NCBI GenBank assembly: GCA_003988855.1
Contig: QYAI01000006.1
Coordinates: 434,001 to 498,000 of the forward strand
DNA length: 64,000 nucleotides
Reading direction: 5' to 3'
Source: Arachnopeziza araneosa
Lineage: Eukaryota; Ascomycota; Leotiomycetes; Helotiales; Arachnopezizaceae
A program made the translations under genes and the position numbers. The notes beneath the pieces were generated by a model that was not told the origin of the DNA, made no database searches, and worked only from the letters and a program-made list of their open reading frames with translations. Each line of letters opens with the position of its first letter. Position 1 is the stretch's first letter. Below are positions 11,076 to 22,893 of the stretch, piece after piece.

Positions 11076-11680
11076 AACTAGTGAGGAGCTCAAACCTACC
11101 GTTATTTGCTTTTATGTGCTTTGGCTAGGAAAAAATTATTATTAGAGTATTTGACGAATAGCAATTAATAGAATGAGACTGCAGTAGCAAATCGATCTCC
11201 ATTTTGCATCACTCAACGGGCTGACTAGTCTCTGTGTGATGACCATATCGTCAACCTCATTCTCTCTACAATGAAAGAAAGTAGTTTCCGGTTTTTCTTC
11301 TAATATGCAATTCAAAGGCTGCGTATAGCTTGGTAGGTGATAAGTAAGATTACATGACTTGTCAAGGACGGCCTCATACAACGCGCCTTCAATATTGATT
11401 TTCAAAGTAGGAGATATACTCTAGAGCTTCATGAATGCAATTGCCAAACGTTATAGTTCTGAAAGCTAGTGAAAACGTGGCTGAAAGTTAATTTCCATCT
11501 GGAAGATGACATCGGGATATCAAGTGGCCGGTCTTGAACCTCAGGTCTCCACGAAATTAGGCATCAACTCGGCCAAAGCAGGTCACCAACCTCTTCTATC
11601 AGCATACTTCGTTGTCGTTGAGAATCCCCCTTAATCCCAGATCATTTTGACCAATTCTTCAAACTTTCTCAATTGCTAAA
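11076..11680. other. Intergenic region with tRNA-like remnant
   Basis: About 600 bp between the secreted-protein gene and the DNA glycosylase gene. Apart from the tRNA-like element at about 11521-11588 I see nothing definite. The minus-strand frame at 11142-11405 lacks support. Confidence 0.4.
11521..11588 (-). repeat. tRNA-like fragment (A and B box)
   Basis: On the minus strand, TGGCCGAGTTGA matches a tRNA A box, and GGTTCAAGACC matches a B box about 20 nt later. That is too close for an intact tRNA, and the T-stem does not pair well (TGAGG opposite CCGGC). The outer seven bases, GGTGACC and GGCCACT, pair at six of seven positions, counting one G-U. This looks like a decayed or internally deleted Leu/Ser-type tRNA, or chance. 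It is not a functional tRNA as it stands. Confidence 0.3.
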
Positions 11681-13037
11681 ATGCCCGAGATTGCGGAAGG
11701 TAAGCTTTGAATAGAACTCAAGGTCTTGATCATTACTAAGCCCCTTTTCAGTTGCACGAATTGTTCATCACCTTAAAAAGAGTTTGACTGGCAGAACCTT
11801 ATCTGTTGTCAAAGCCCAAGATGACCCTATCGTGTTTGGCAAAGTAGGTACAAGTGCCGCAGAGTTTCAGAAAGCTATGACTGGCAAAAAAGTTCTAGAT
11901 GCTGGCCAGCAGGGCAAATATTTCTGGTAGTGTGACCCAGATCTCTTCCGGATATTGACTGACCTATCCTAGGTTGACCATGTCATCCCCTCCACATCCA
12001 GTCTTTCATTTCGGCATGACAGGTAAACATGGGATAATAGAGCAATGATGGTCACGTGCTGATAATCAAAGGGTGGTTTTACATTCGAGGAGAACCCAAT
12101 GCTCACTACAGACCAGAGAACGTTGAAGGGCAAAAAGAAGTCTGGCCTCCGAAGTTTTGGAAATTTTCTTTGGAAACTGATGAACCAAAAGTCGAGGCCG
12201 CATTCGCGGATGCAAGAAGACTTGGACGAGTACGACTTGTAGATTGTGCTGCCGAGGATATAAGAAAGACTACTCCTTTAAAAGAGAATGGCCCGGATCC
12301 CGTGCTAGATAAGCAGATTTTGACCGAAGCGTGGCTAGCGAAGAAGTTGAATAGCAAGAAAGTTCCTATCAAAGCGCTCCTACTAGATCAGGCAAATATT
12401 AGCGGAATAGGAAACTGGGTTGGGTACGTCGTCATGCTCGAAGTTTGACATGAACGTTAACAAAAATAGGGACGAGGTTTTATACCATGCTAAACTCCAC
12501 CCCGAGCAATACAGCAATACCTTTTCGTCAGCTCAAATCAAACAACTGCACACATCAATTATGTACATTTGTGATACCGCTGTTGGCTTGCTAGGAGATG
12601 CAAGCAAATTTCCTGAGGCGTGGCTCTTTCATCACCGTTGGGGAAAAGGCCAAAAGAATGCCCCAAAAACCCTCCCAAATGGAGCTAGTATTACATTCCT
12701 TACAGTTGGTGGTAGAGCGAGCTGTGTTGTCCCGAGTGTTCAGAAGAAAACTGGACCAGAAGGAGATGATGGAGGGAAGAATAGCGATACTACTAAACCT
12801 GGCAAACCGAAGACTGTTGTCAAAGGTAGTGCAGAGAAGTCAAAAAAGCGGAAGAGTGCTATACAGGAAGACTCTCCAGTGCCGGATATCATTGAGCCTG
12901 TCACAAAACCCGCTACGAAGAAACCTAAGAAGGAGACTGAAAAGAGTGGTACGATGAAAAAATTGGCTGAAAAAGTCACTGAAGTATCAATACCGAATAG
13001 GCGTCGGTCTGGTCGGAATGCGAACGAGAGAGATTAA
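11681..13037 (+). CDS. Fpg/Nei-family DNA glycosylase, zinc-less
   Basis: Exons 11681-11699, 11752-11926, 11973-12022, 12072-12423 and 12470-13037 join in frame to 387 aa. The first exon is only 19 nt and encodes the MPEIAE start, in which Pro2 (nucleophile after Met removal) and Glu3 are the catalytic residues. Lys62 in QGKYFW matches the conserved beta-strand lysine. The helix-two-turn-helix lies around NISGIGNWVGDEVLYHA. There is no C-terminal CxxC zinc finger. The region SITFLTVGGRASCVVP takes that place, as in plant and fungal zinc-less Fpg enzymes. The family excises oxidised bases in base excision repair. The last 110 or so residues are Lys/Ser/Pro-rich (KPKKE, KKRKS) and could bind DNA or carry nuclear localisation signals. 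Confidence 0.9.
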
Positions 13038-13580
13038 TATGCTTCTGGCATAGCAATACAATGGTACGTTTATATATTTGTACTTGTAAAACATTGTGTA
13101 CGGGAGTGCTACATAGCCGAGGTATTGAGAGCTTTCAAAGTGTGATATGAAGACGATCCTATGATTTCGTTTGACATGAACTCCTGATCCTAACCAAATG
13201 AAACATGGTATGGCAATGATGGCAGATAGTTTACGTGATCGATAGATTGCGTGGTCTCGTATTAGACTGCGCTAAAGTGTGAAGTTTAATGAGACCCCTA
13301 AATTTGGTAGGGCCTTATCTAATCGCCGACATGCACCATATCTGGCAACCTCCACCTCCAAACATTGACCTTTCCTTCCTTGAAATGAGCGCTGACTTTC
13401 TTTCCCTCCTCTTCCGTTCCTTGCTGCTAGCCAAAGTCTTTCATTAACTCTCTCTACTACGGTCGCTACTCAATCTTCTTCAATTCTATTCAATCCTTTA
13501 TCGCATCCACTTTGCGACTCTTTTATAATACTTTGACAGCTCCGGAGTTATTGCGACTTGATTCAAGGTCTGCTGCAAGG
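13038..13580. other. Intergenic region
   Basis: About 540 bp. The final 150 bp before the GH72 ATG is rich in CT runs (TTTCTTTCCCTCCTCTTCC), typical of a fungal transcription start region. No gene seen. Confidence 0.4.
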
Positions 13581-15498
13581 ATGATGGTACGTGACGGACG
13601 TGACGGACGTGACTGGCGCCAGCTTCCTTCAAAACATTGTTTCTGCTGCATGACATCTGCTAACGCAATGCGCAGATTCCGTTTGCCTTTCTCGCGCTCT
13701 TCGCGGCAACCGCGTTAGCAGTTACGGAGATTGTCATCAAAGGCTCGGATTTTGTAAACTCGGTCAATGGAGATAGGCTGCAGATCTTGGGCGTCGCATA
13801 TCAGCCTGGAGGAAGCTCAGGTTATGATCCGGGATCTGGTGTAGACCCGTTGAGTGATGGTAGCGTCTGTTTGCGTGATGCGGCATTGATGCAACGTTTG
13901 GGTAAGTCCCTTGGCCAAAGACTTTGAAACGGTAGCTAATATGATTAGGCGTCAATGCTATTCGAGTTTACAATTTGGACCCAGATCTAAACCATGATTT
14001 GTGCGCATCAATCTTTAATGAGGTATGCTATTCTTAAAAAGGCTAGTTTTGGGACTGACTGGTTCGCAGGTTGGAATATACATGTAGCATTTCCTCTTGG
14101 AATATTTATTTTCACGGCTGACGAATTAGGTTGCTTGATGTCAATTCGCCCCTTCCCAACCAATCACTCGATCGATCTACACCGTATGTGTTCCTACAAG
14201 ACGCCTAGACGATGCCTAATATCTTTGCAGTTGGACAAGCTACGATTCCACCTACTTAAACAGAACATTTGCCGTAGTGGAAGCCTTCAAAAACTACCCA
14301 AACACTCTACTGTTCTTTGCGGGCAATGAAGTCATCAATGACGTTCCTTCCGGCGGCGTTGTTCCTCCATATCTCAGGGTCAGTTCTGTTGGCTCTCTTT
14401 TCGCTGCATTACTCTAATATTGCTAGGCTGTGACTCGTGATCTCAAAAGCTATATAGCTAAACACGCACCTCGTCAAATTCCTGTTGGGTACTCTGCCGC
14501 CGATGTTCGTGTCAATCTACTTGACACTTGGAACTACCTACAATGCTCTACGACAGGAGATGATTCGGATGTTTCCAGAGTTGATCTTTTTGCGTTAAAC
14601 AGCTACAGTTGGTGTGGTGATTCATCATTCACTACCTCGGGATATGATGTTTTGGCCGAGGACTTTAGCAACACTTCTGTTCCTGTATTCTTCAGCGAAT
14701 ACGGCTGTAGGTTTCCCCTCCACCTGATAATTTCTCTCAAATGACATGTTGGTAGAGTGTCCGGTTTTTGCCTCAAGAAGCGGATGCTTTCGTTCCAATG
14801 CTTGTTCACATTAGACGCACTCCAATGCTAACTTGACGCAACAGGCAATCAACCTTCTCCTCGTATTTTTACAGAAGTACCTGTGATATACGGTCCACAG
14901 ATGACTCCTGTCCTCTCTGGCGGTCTTGTTTATGAGTATGTTTTCTCTATAAACTCTGAAAGTGTCTAATATTATTAGATATTCCCAAGAAGCCTCGGAT
15001 TATGGTCTAGTAAATATCAATACTAATGGAAGTGCCCAACTTCTTCCGGACTATAGTGCTCTTCAAAAACAATTCAATACGCTGAACGCAACCTATCTTC
15101 AGGGATTAGCTGCTAGCAATACTACAGTCAAACCCCCAACCTGTGAATCTTCGCTCATCACGAGTTCGGGTTTCAACAGCAATTTCACAATACCAGATAT
15201 GGCTCCCGGAGTTGCGGATCTTATTCAGAGTGGAATTAGCCCGGCCCCTACCGGGAAAATTGTCTCTGTCACGACTACGGCAGTCTCCCAGACTGTTCAA
15301 GATGCTAATGGAGCCATTATAACAGGACTGGCGATTGTCCCTCTGAAAGATGACCAGAGCAACAACCCTAGCGCAACCACAACCACAACTGCTCCAAGTG
15401 CAACTCCAACTACTAAAAAGAAGAATGGCTCGGGAAACTTGCAAACAAGTTTTGGACTGCTGTTTGGCGTGGCTTCATTAGTTGTGCTTTTCCTCTAG
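13581..15498 (+). CDS. GH72 beta-1,3-glucanosyltransferase, GPI-anchored (Gas/Gel)
   Basis: Nine exons (13581-13586, 13676-13901, 13949-14022, 14070-14083, 14130-14183, 14231-14378, 14427-14706, 14845-14935, 14979-15498) close in frame at 470 aa. Two exons are tiny: 6 nt holding only the two start Met codons, and 14 nt. A signal peptide follows the start (IPFAFLALFAATALA). The GH72 catalytic glutamates are Glu158 in FAGNEV (acid/base) and Glu265 in FSEYGC (nucleophile). The C-terminus is Thr/Ser-rich, then has a GPI-type hydrophobic tail ending SLVVLFL. There is no Cys-rich X8/CBM43 module, so this is the shorter subclass. The enzyme elongates and remodels beta-1,3-glucan at the plasma membrane and wall. 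Confidence 0.93.
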
Positions 15499-16142
15499 GT
15501 GGATGCAAGATTTCTTGATGCCTCATGTATATATTTTTGCGGTGTGGTTGACATGCTAGGTGGACTGACGTGCTTGGATAGTATGATTTTTCTACATAGT
15601 GGCCAAAGGCCAATTGTACTTTAGGGACAGATCCAGAAATGATACCCTTTTATTCTTGATCATATACAGTCCGCTCCTCTTGCCCAGAAACTCCACACAA
15701 TTCACTGGTTTCAGAAAGAGCACATTCGTTTCTTGATTGATTGGTTTTATTGACGGTTCTATTCCTTGAAAATACAACAATGCAAGAAAGACCATCTCAA
15801 GACATGCCGCCATGTCTGGGTATCCTGTAACGCCTGTCCGCAAAGGACCAAGCCAATGTGAAACGCCGTCCCAATGCCGCTGCCCCTTATCCATTAATAT
15901 CTACAGAGCTCATGCTCATGAAGCTCCATGCGTCCTCTATCGCGGGCGTAGAAAATCAGACTCTGATCTAAAGTTGCAGTGAAAGTAATGCTGATTCGAA
16001 GAGTCGTATGATATCCCGAAATAAGTCATATGCATTGATATGAAAGGATTATGCACAGTCGAGATGAAGGAGTGAAACAGTGAAGGACATAGTAAAGTAA
16101 TTCAGCGTCAATAACTGCGGCGTGGATCCGAAATATGTTTCT
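15499..16142. other. Convergent intergenic region
   Basis: About 640 bp between the 3' ends of the GH72 gene and the mitochondrial carrier gene. It should hold both 3' UTRs. No further feature found. Confidence 0.4.
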
Positions 16143-18760
16143 TTACTTGATGTGCATCACCTTCTTGGCTCGATCGTAAACAACATATGTAATGCTGACT
16201 GCCGGGACAACTTTAATAAGATTTGGTGCAATGCCTTTGAATAAACCTCGGAAGCCTTCATTCTTCACGGTTTTTTGCGCGACATCCCAAATCCCAGTGT
16301 AGGTTGGGGGATGGAGAACAGTTCCTTGAGCCTGTAATCGGGTTCTCAGAAGGTTGATGGGGTAAACGACGCTTGCACCAAAAGCACCAGAAAAGGCACC
16401 AATACCGGCTGTGGCAAAACCACCTGGTAGTGCATCTTCTTCATGACAGCCAAGAAGCTTGGCATTTCTTCGTGCAAGAGCGCCTTTGAGATATTCGTAT
16501 GTGCTTAGGTCAATGGCAGAGTATGGGAAAATACCGACGAGACCCATTGTCAGGCCACGATATGATGTCTTGATAGCTCCTTGTTGAATCATCTTCCTAG
16601 CGGTCGCCTTAATCAATGCGTTTCCATGCAGGCCACCTTCGACGGTTTCACATTGCATCCTTTGAATATATAAGCTTGAATCTTGCGTTTACTAGTGAGA
16701 CTTACCGAAACTTGAGAGTATCAATCGGATAGACAAAGAGCCTGCATAAGTATTAGAAGCCGTTTTACAGTAATGGAGGTTTATTTGCTCACTGTGATAT
16801 GACCCCACCAAAGCCTCCAGCAACAAATTTGGAATAAGGATTGATCTTCGACGGGTCTCCATGCCCCTCAAATTGAGCCATAGCTCTCTTTGCTGCCTCA
16901 AAAGAACCAAACTTGAGAGCGGATTCGGGCATTACTTTGAGGACATTCAAGCCATTTCCTAACTCGTTATTTAAGTTTGACATTTCACGACAAGAAACTC
17001 ACCAGCAAAAAGACTGCGCATCCCTCCAGCTCGCCATAATTCCTTGCTTGCATCAATGAGCGGTTGACCTAATTTACGTGCAGCGGTTGAAACATCGCCT
17101 TTAGCAGCAGCTTCCAAAGTGTCCTTTGCAGGCCCAATATTCGCGATGAGGTAGACCTTGAGGCGATCGAGGGGAGCAGTAGCTGTTCTTGAGATAACGC
17201 CAGATATCTGAACTATTTGTCAGCTCAGGATGATCATTCAAGTAGAACTGCATTCGACGTACAGCACCTGCAGCGAAGTATCCTGGGTCAGGTAAGATCT
17301 CCATTAGCATTAATTTCTTTTTCTGGGCCGAAACTTTAACACGGTCGCCTTCTTCAGCTTCATAGAGCTCCAGCAACATCTCGAGAGTGGCATCTTGCAC
17401 TTCCTCAACTTGGTAACCTTGCTGCTCAGACACTGCTTCGGCTGGTACTGCCATTGGTGACTGTTCGGGTAACTTGCGACCCTTGGGTCGTTCCGAAATT
17501 GCAAACAACATGCCGAAGAAGAGTTTGAAGGGACTTGGAGATTCACCTAAACCCTCTAGAGTTTCCTCGCTTATAGATGTGTCGCCTTCAGCGTTCAATG
17601 TAATTGTAGAAGAGTAGTATGACAAAACGGCTTTTAGGCCAGGATGCTCGTGGGTGGGTAGAAAGAGAAGGAAGTTTCTAAGATGATAAAAGTTAGTTGG
17701 GGCTCATGATGGCACCTAGAATTTTGACGCTCAAGAGGACGCTAGTGGTAGCCGAGAAGCAGAGGAAAGGTGAAGCTCTGGAGTTGGATTCTGACGGGCA
17801 AGCGTTTTCCTCCATTTTACCTTTCGGCAATGGAGAAACAAAGGCTCTCGGACTACAAAGCCCGATTGGCTATTATCCCAAGAGAAATCCAGTTGCTGCC
17901 TCGTATCTAACTGCTAATAATAGCATCTCTGACAAGGCCCTCAAAATTTGCCAGCTTCGCAAATGAAAAGATAAAGGCAGGAGGAGGGATCTATGGGCCA
18001 TACCTCCATTCTTCGAAGCTTATATAGCCCTAGAACAGTCAGAAATTTTCCAAGGCGGATCATGAGAGCTACTCACATCGTTATTCTCATCAACTTCGCT
18101 AAAGAATCGATCTAGCTTTGACATGGGAACTGCAAGACCAGCTTTTTTGAATGCAGCTTGCAACTCGCCCTTATCTAGTTGTCCATTATGGCTATAATTA
18201 TCAAGTGTCAGCAAGATCGTCCCTGCTTTCTCCCATCTCCTTCGATTCAAGAGCATAGAGAAGTCTCTTAAATGTTATGAAATCCAAGTTCGATACATCC
18301 GACTTTGGTCTGTATAGAAAATGATAGAGCCTTACTCTCGATCAATCGAATTGAAAAGTGCCAATAGCTCTGTCTCGGTCTTTTCGACAAAAGTTCGGAA
18401 CTCTAAAATATTATAATTCGTCAGTAAAGGTTCAACAGATTGGCATTGACGAGTAGATAAGGCAGTCCCATGCTCTCATTAGGAGTATGTTTCAATATAC
18501 CTTCGTAGGAGATTACTCCATCCGAGTTCTTATCCATAGCTCGGATTACGTCCTTTACCATCTCATCGGCATTCTTCAGAGCTATCAAGGGATAAGCGGT
18601 TGAGCCAAGCATTAGGGTGGGTTCGCATACGATGGTCCAACCGAGCCAGACCCTTTTTCAAGCCATTGAGGTCCAATTCTCCCTTGTTCTGCGGATCTAG
18701 TTTCTTCCAAAGCTGCTCTACGCGAGCATCTCGAGAGTTTTGGCTCTCTAGAAGCTCCAT
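16143..18760 (-). CDS. EF-hand calcium-regulated mitochondrial carrier (Sal1/SCaMC-like)
   Basis: Ten exons on the minus strand: 18760-18631, 18581-18501, 18402-18336, 18191-18077, 18029-18004, 17677-17263, 17207-17003, 16958-16793, 16741-16706 and 16659-16143. They total 1758 nt, 585 aa, exactly in frame. The N-terminal half has four EF-hand-like repeats. The first is degenerate (DPQNKGELDL), while those around DKNSDGVISYEE, DRDHNGQLDKGE and DENNDGYISFEE keep the calcium-binding positions, the second and fourth best. The C-terminal half has three carrier repeats with signatures APLDRLK, YPIDTLKFR and YPINLLRTR, the last with Asn in the acidic position. The family exchanges ATP-Mg and phosphate across the inner mitochondrial membrane under cytosolic calcium control. 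Small 26- and 36-nt exons make this gene easy to mis-predict. An upstream 5' exon is possible. Confidence 0.9.
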
Positions 18761-19288
18761 CGCGAGGTGTAGCACAGTAAACGCTCAATAGTTATTCATG
18801 GCTGATGAATGAGCGATTGTCCCTGGTAGGCTTTGGAGAGTGTCATTGAAGAGAAGTGAGCAGGGTAGGACTGGCGTGTGGAGCTGGACGCAGAATTAGT
18901 ACCGAACCTTGAAGACTGAGGTCTTTGACTTTCAAGGTTTGGATTTGCGGCAAGCGTCACAAGCTCGGTCATCGGTCCGGGAGTTGCCGAGCACCACCCC
19001 TCACAGCTACAAGCGAGAACGATATCCGTACCGTAAATACATTCAGCCTCTGATGTGAAGAAGAGTTCACTGAACACCTATTTGGCATTGCATTATCAAT
19101 CAGAACATTGACTTAATACTTGCTCCAAATCATGCACAAGTCTCACTTCTCATACACTCTGCTACTGAGATGCTAGATGAGATCAACTTAGAACCTTGTC
19201 AACCGGAGGACTCGCATCCAATATTCGACTGCTTGAGGCTCTGAAGACAGAATAGATATACTGTCTTAGCTTTTGGCCTGCTGTTACG
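18761..19288. promoter_or_regulatory. Divergent intergenic region (carrier / ssn8)
   Basis: About 530 bp between divergent starts. A minus-strand frame at 18796-19077 is open but could only belong to the carrier through an upstream 5' exon, for which I see no good donor. Probably promoters and 5' UTRs. Confidence 0.4.
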
Positions 19289-20320
19289 ATGGCTGCCAAC
19301 TACTGGGAATCTACGCAGAGGCGCCATTGGCAGTTTACTCGGGAGCAGCTTGAAACCCTCCGCCAGAAACTCGAGGATGAAGATCAGAATCTCGTCCAGG
19401 TATATCCTCTCCCGCAGGTCCGGCATTTGAGCATTTACTTCAATCAGCGTAAGAACCATTACTACTATTACTTTTCAGATACATGGAGGATGCTTACATC
19501 TCAACTGCAGAAATTGCAAGACTTGGAAAACGCCTTGGAGTCCGTCAGCAAGCAATGGCCACCGCACAGTTATACATTCGCAGATTTTACTCGAAGGTCG
19601 AAATCAGACGAACAAACCCCTACTTGGTTATTGCCACTGCTGTATACCTAGCGTGTAAGATGGAGGAATGCCCGCACCACATCAGACTCGTTGTTACGGA
19701 AGGACGGAATTTATGGCCAGGCACGTTCTACCCTTGCAAAAGCTAATAACCAAAATTGACAGAATCTAGATTTCTTTAGCAGTGATACCTCCAAACTAGG
19801 AGAGTGCGAGTTCTTTCTCATATCTGAAATGAGCTCCCAGATGATTGTTCATCATCCTTACCGAAGTCTTACTTCATTGCAGGGTATATTCGCTCTGAGT
19901 CAAGAAGAATCGGCTCTCGCTTGGTCCATAATCAATGATCACTATATGACCGACTTACCTCTTTTATTTGCACCTCATACTATTGCAATTATGGCGATCT
20001 TACTGGCGCTGGTCCACCGCCCAAACGGTGCTGGAGGGCAGCCTGGGGGTGCTCCTCCCGGGAGCCTCGCAAGTGCGGCACAAACAGCTTTGAATACAGC
20101 TGTTCAAGCAAAGACTGGAAATGAAAAGTCAACTGCTGCGCCACGTACAAAGCTTCAAAAGCTGGCCAGTTGGCTTGCGGAAAGCAATATTGATATCGAG
20201 GATATTGTGGACTGTACCCAAGAAATCATATCTTTTTATGAAGTCCAAGAACAGTACAACGAAAAGCTCACAAGAGAGCAAATCAACCGATTTGTCAAGG
20301 CACGAGGACTGGATAAATGA
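19289..20320 (+). CDS. ssn8: Cyclin C, Mediator kinase-module subunit (Ssn8/Srb11)
   Basis: Exons 19289-19448, 19511-19720 and 19770-20320 give 306 aa in frame. The protein begins MAANYWESTQRRHW and carries the cyclin-box motif RRTNPYLVIATAVYLACK, diagnostic of cyclin C. It ends with a helix rich in Glu and Gln (EYNEKLTREQ-like). Cyclin C pairs with Cdk8/Ssn3 in the Mediator kinase module and regulates RNA polymerase II transcription. The second intron (19721-19769) begins with GC instead of GT in the best model, which restores the expected motif WPDFFSSDTSK. A GT alternative at 19725 with acceptor at 19779 also keeps the frame but drops conserved residues. Between about residues 230 and 265 is a Gly/Ala-rich linker. 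Confidence 0.92.
19721..19769 (+). other. Candidate GC-AG intron in ssn8 (49 nt)
   Basis: The exon ends CCAG and the intron starts GCACGTTC, one base from a perfect GTACGT donor. The intron ends ATCTAG, with a possible branch site in GCTAATAAC. Splicing here joins the codons for W-P and D-F-F-S-S-D-T-S-K, the expected cyclin C sequence. Family knowledge supports the joined peptide, but no transcript was examined. Confidence 0.7.
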
Positions 20321-22511
20321 AATAATTCAAAACGCAAACTTTCGGGACTAATGCGAAGAGCACGATAGAGAGGTTAGAGACGGAGTATTTGCATAGCCGT
20401 CCTCCCCTACAGTAAAGCTAACCGAACTGTGTAGCCCCAGCTCTGAGTTGACGGACTGGCTCGTCTTTTCAATCCTCATGAGTGTACGCGTTATACAGAA
20501 ATTTGAGCCTCGCACATGTGAAGCGAAGAAAACTCTTCTCTTAGCAAGGAAAATTCTCAGAGCTTACAACCTACATGGTTAACCTTGATGCGGAATGTAA
20601 TCTTGCGTAAATAATCCTTAGGTTTCGTCTCCTCTTCAAAGGAAGTCTAAGAGATATTCGTACTGTAAAGATCTGTGAGAGAGCATCAGAAGTGTTTGTT
20701 TCCATCGTATATTCAATTCCATGTCTTTAACATGAAGCTGCTCCTCTCTGGTAGCTGTCTGGAAGGGATTTTTCTTTTCGTCGTATACACAGCTTCATTA
20801 CTTTAAAGATAAGTATGGTTCTAATCTCCAAGGGTGCTGCGTAAGAAGACACCTGCTTTCACATCGTATCTTCAACTTCAACTTTTAAAGGATAAGTACG
20901 TGTGGCTCCGAGCCGAAGGTAATATTTGAAAGAATGTTTCTTGTGAATCTAAGGCCTCAAAGAATTGTTGTTTTCATGTGCTGTTCAACTCTTCTTGCTT
21001 CCCCTGAAAGTGTGGTCCAACTCATTGTTCCCCTTGCCTGTAAAGATAGGTCTCCTGGTGAACCACGCTGCTCGGCCATGTTCTTGCTCGAAGCTGTACA
21101 GACTTATCATGCGGGGATGTGAGAAATTCTGTTGGAGAGAAACAAAATGCAGACGTACAATACCTAAGCAAGCCATGTTCCAAGGGATTTCGTGGCTAGG
21201 AAAGACAGAAACGAGCAAGTATAAGCTGTTTGAAAAAGCATTGCGACGTTGACCATGGTCGTCCTATCAAAACCATTTGTCTGATTCGATTGTATGGGAT
21301 ATCATACATCCTTGCCATTGTCATATGGATTACCGCAGCAGTAACGAACCGTCAAACCGGATGGAACTCTGGCTCCTAGTTAGGACTAGCCCCAGGTCCA
21401 AATTATGATATTTCACTCATTCTTGGATTTGCGGAAGGTCAGGTTCAATATATTGCTAGGCAGTTTTTACCAACTTATCTAGGGGTTTTGGGAAGATAAT
21501 TCTCACAACAATGTAGTTATCAGCAATGCTAACATGATGAGTTCTGGAACAGATGGCCTCACCTTGTCATCTCCGTCAAACATGATGGGTGAAACGTCGA
21601 GCCCTACAGTAGCCTCCCGATCTGAAACGGGATGATGGAGATGGCATAATTGTTGAAACTCGAAAGCACCCCGCCCTCCAGTCGGACGATGATATAATTA
21701 GATGGCGCCTGAGCCTAATGAGATGCAGATGATTGGGGTCGGCAAGGCTGTGATAGCGCTGGGTGGAGCTTGAGGAGGGAGGGTCGGGATTGTAGAGCGA
21801 AAGCGTCTTCTTCCCGGCATGGCATGAATCGTGGACACCCATTCACGACGGATTGGCTGTCGAGCCAAATGCATCTCGAAGCCAATTGCGCGGAGATGGA
21901 CAGGCGGTGTATGAAGAATGAGCGTGGCGCATCTGATGGTCGCGGTGTGCTGATTGGGTGGGCAGTCAGGTCATGGTCGGGTGGTGGGTGGTGGTGCATG
22001 AATTGCGGGCGGAAAAACCGCTGTTTCTCTGGGAAAAGAAGAAGGCTGAGCGAGGATCTCGACAGGGCAAGAAGGATCTAGGTACAGAAGATGGTGTGCG
22101 CTATCACCGGATGTCAGAACATCTGGGGCGATGATAGGCTCTTCCGGTGGCATGAGCCCTTGGGAAGTTGGAAGGTGCCTGCCGAACCTTCTCCGTCACC
22201 GGAATGGACCTGGTGATGTTTGTGGCTGCGGGACAGGCGAAGTGCTGAGAAGCGTACTGTAGGGGGAAAGCTCGGGTTCTGGCGGTGGGTGGGAAAAGGT
22301 TCGAGGCGCAAAGTTTGTGTGCGTCGGGTGGTGCAGGACGGGAGTGCAGGTGGAGCATGATTGGCTCGGCCACCTGCAGAAGACGGCCATTTTCCTTTGG
22401 CGATGGAGGGAAGAAGGAAGGAGGAACCTGTGGTGGTGTGTCCCTTCTCACCTCGGATTTTTCATACTGGATAGGGAAATGTCCCACCCTTACACACACA
22501 ATATGGTGTCG

Positions 22512-22690
22512 GTGTCGCTGTCGCTGTCGCTGCTCCCTCTTCTCCTTCTTCTCCTTCTTCTTCTTCCTCCCCTTCTTCTTCTTCTCCTTCTGGCCCAGTC
22601 TGACATTTCCATCCCACCTTTCCTCCCCACCTCTTCTCTCGTTCGTTCGTTCGTTCCTTCTTTCCCCCCCAAAGCAGCGGCGATCCACTT
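22512..22690 (+). repeat. Microsatellite and polypyrimidine tract
   Basis: A TGTCGC hexamer repeat (about 22512-22530) is followed by a CTT/CTC tract to about 22590 and a GTTC tetramer repeat at about 22640-22656. It lies upstream of the gene at 23121 and is probably promoter or leader DNA. Confidence 0.7.
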
Positions 22691-22866
22691 CCTCTTGAAG
22701 CAACCCCGAATCATGGTGTGTGCTGCTCCTCGCCCTGGGCCCTGCTCATTGGTGCGTGACCCCCCAACGCTTGGGCCTGCCCGTAATTCCAATCGAGTTT
22801 AGGCCCTCTTTTGCCACCAGCCCCAGCCAGCAGCGGCCTTGCTCCTAAACAACACCTCCCTCCTCT

Positions 22867-22893
22867 CCCCCCCCCCCCCCCCCCCCCCCCCCC
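22867..22893 (+). repeat. Homopolymer of 27 cytosines
   Basis: An unbroken run of 27 C residues in the presumed 5' leader of the gene at 23121, within a wider C/T-rich stretch. Length may be inexact because such runs are hard to sequence. Confidence 0.9.

Noticed and set aside
18796..19077. 93-codon minus-strand frame between the carrier and ssn8
   Set aside because: Could only be real as an upstream carrier exon. The carrier model closes perfectly from the ATG at 18760 and no donor joins the two.
20934..21252. Two overlapping frames in the 20.3-23.1 kb gap
   Set aside because: No family, no splice support, in different frames of the same DNA.
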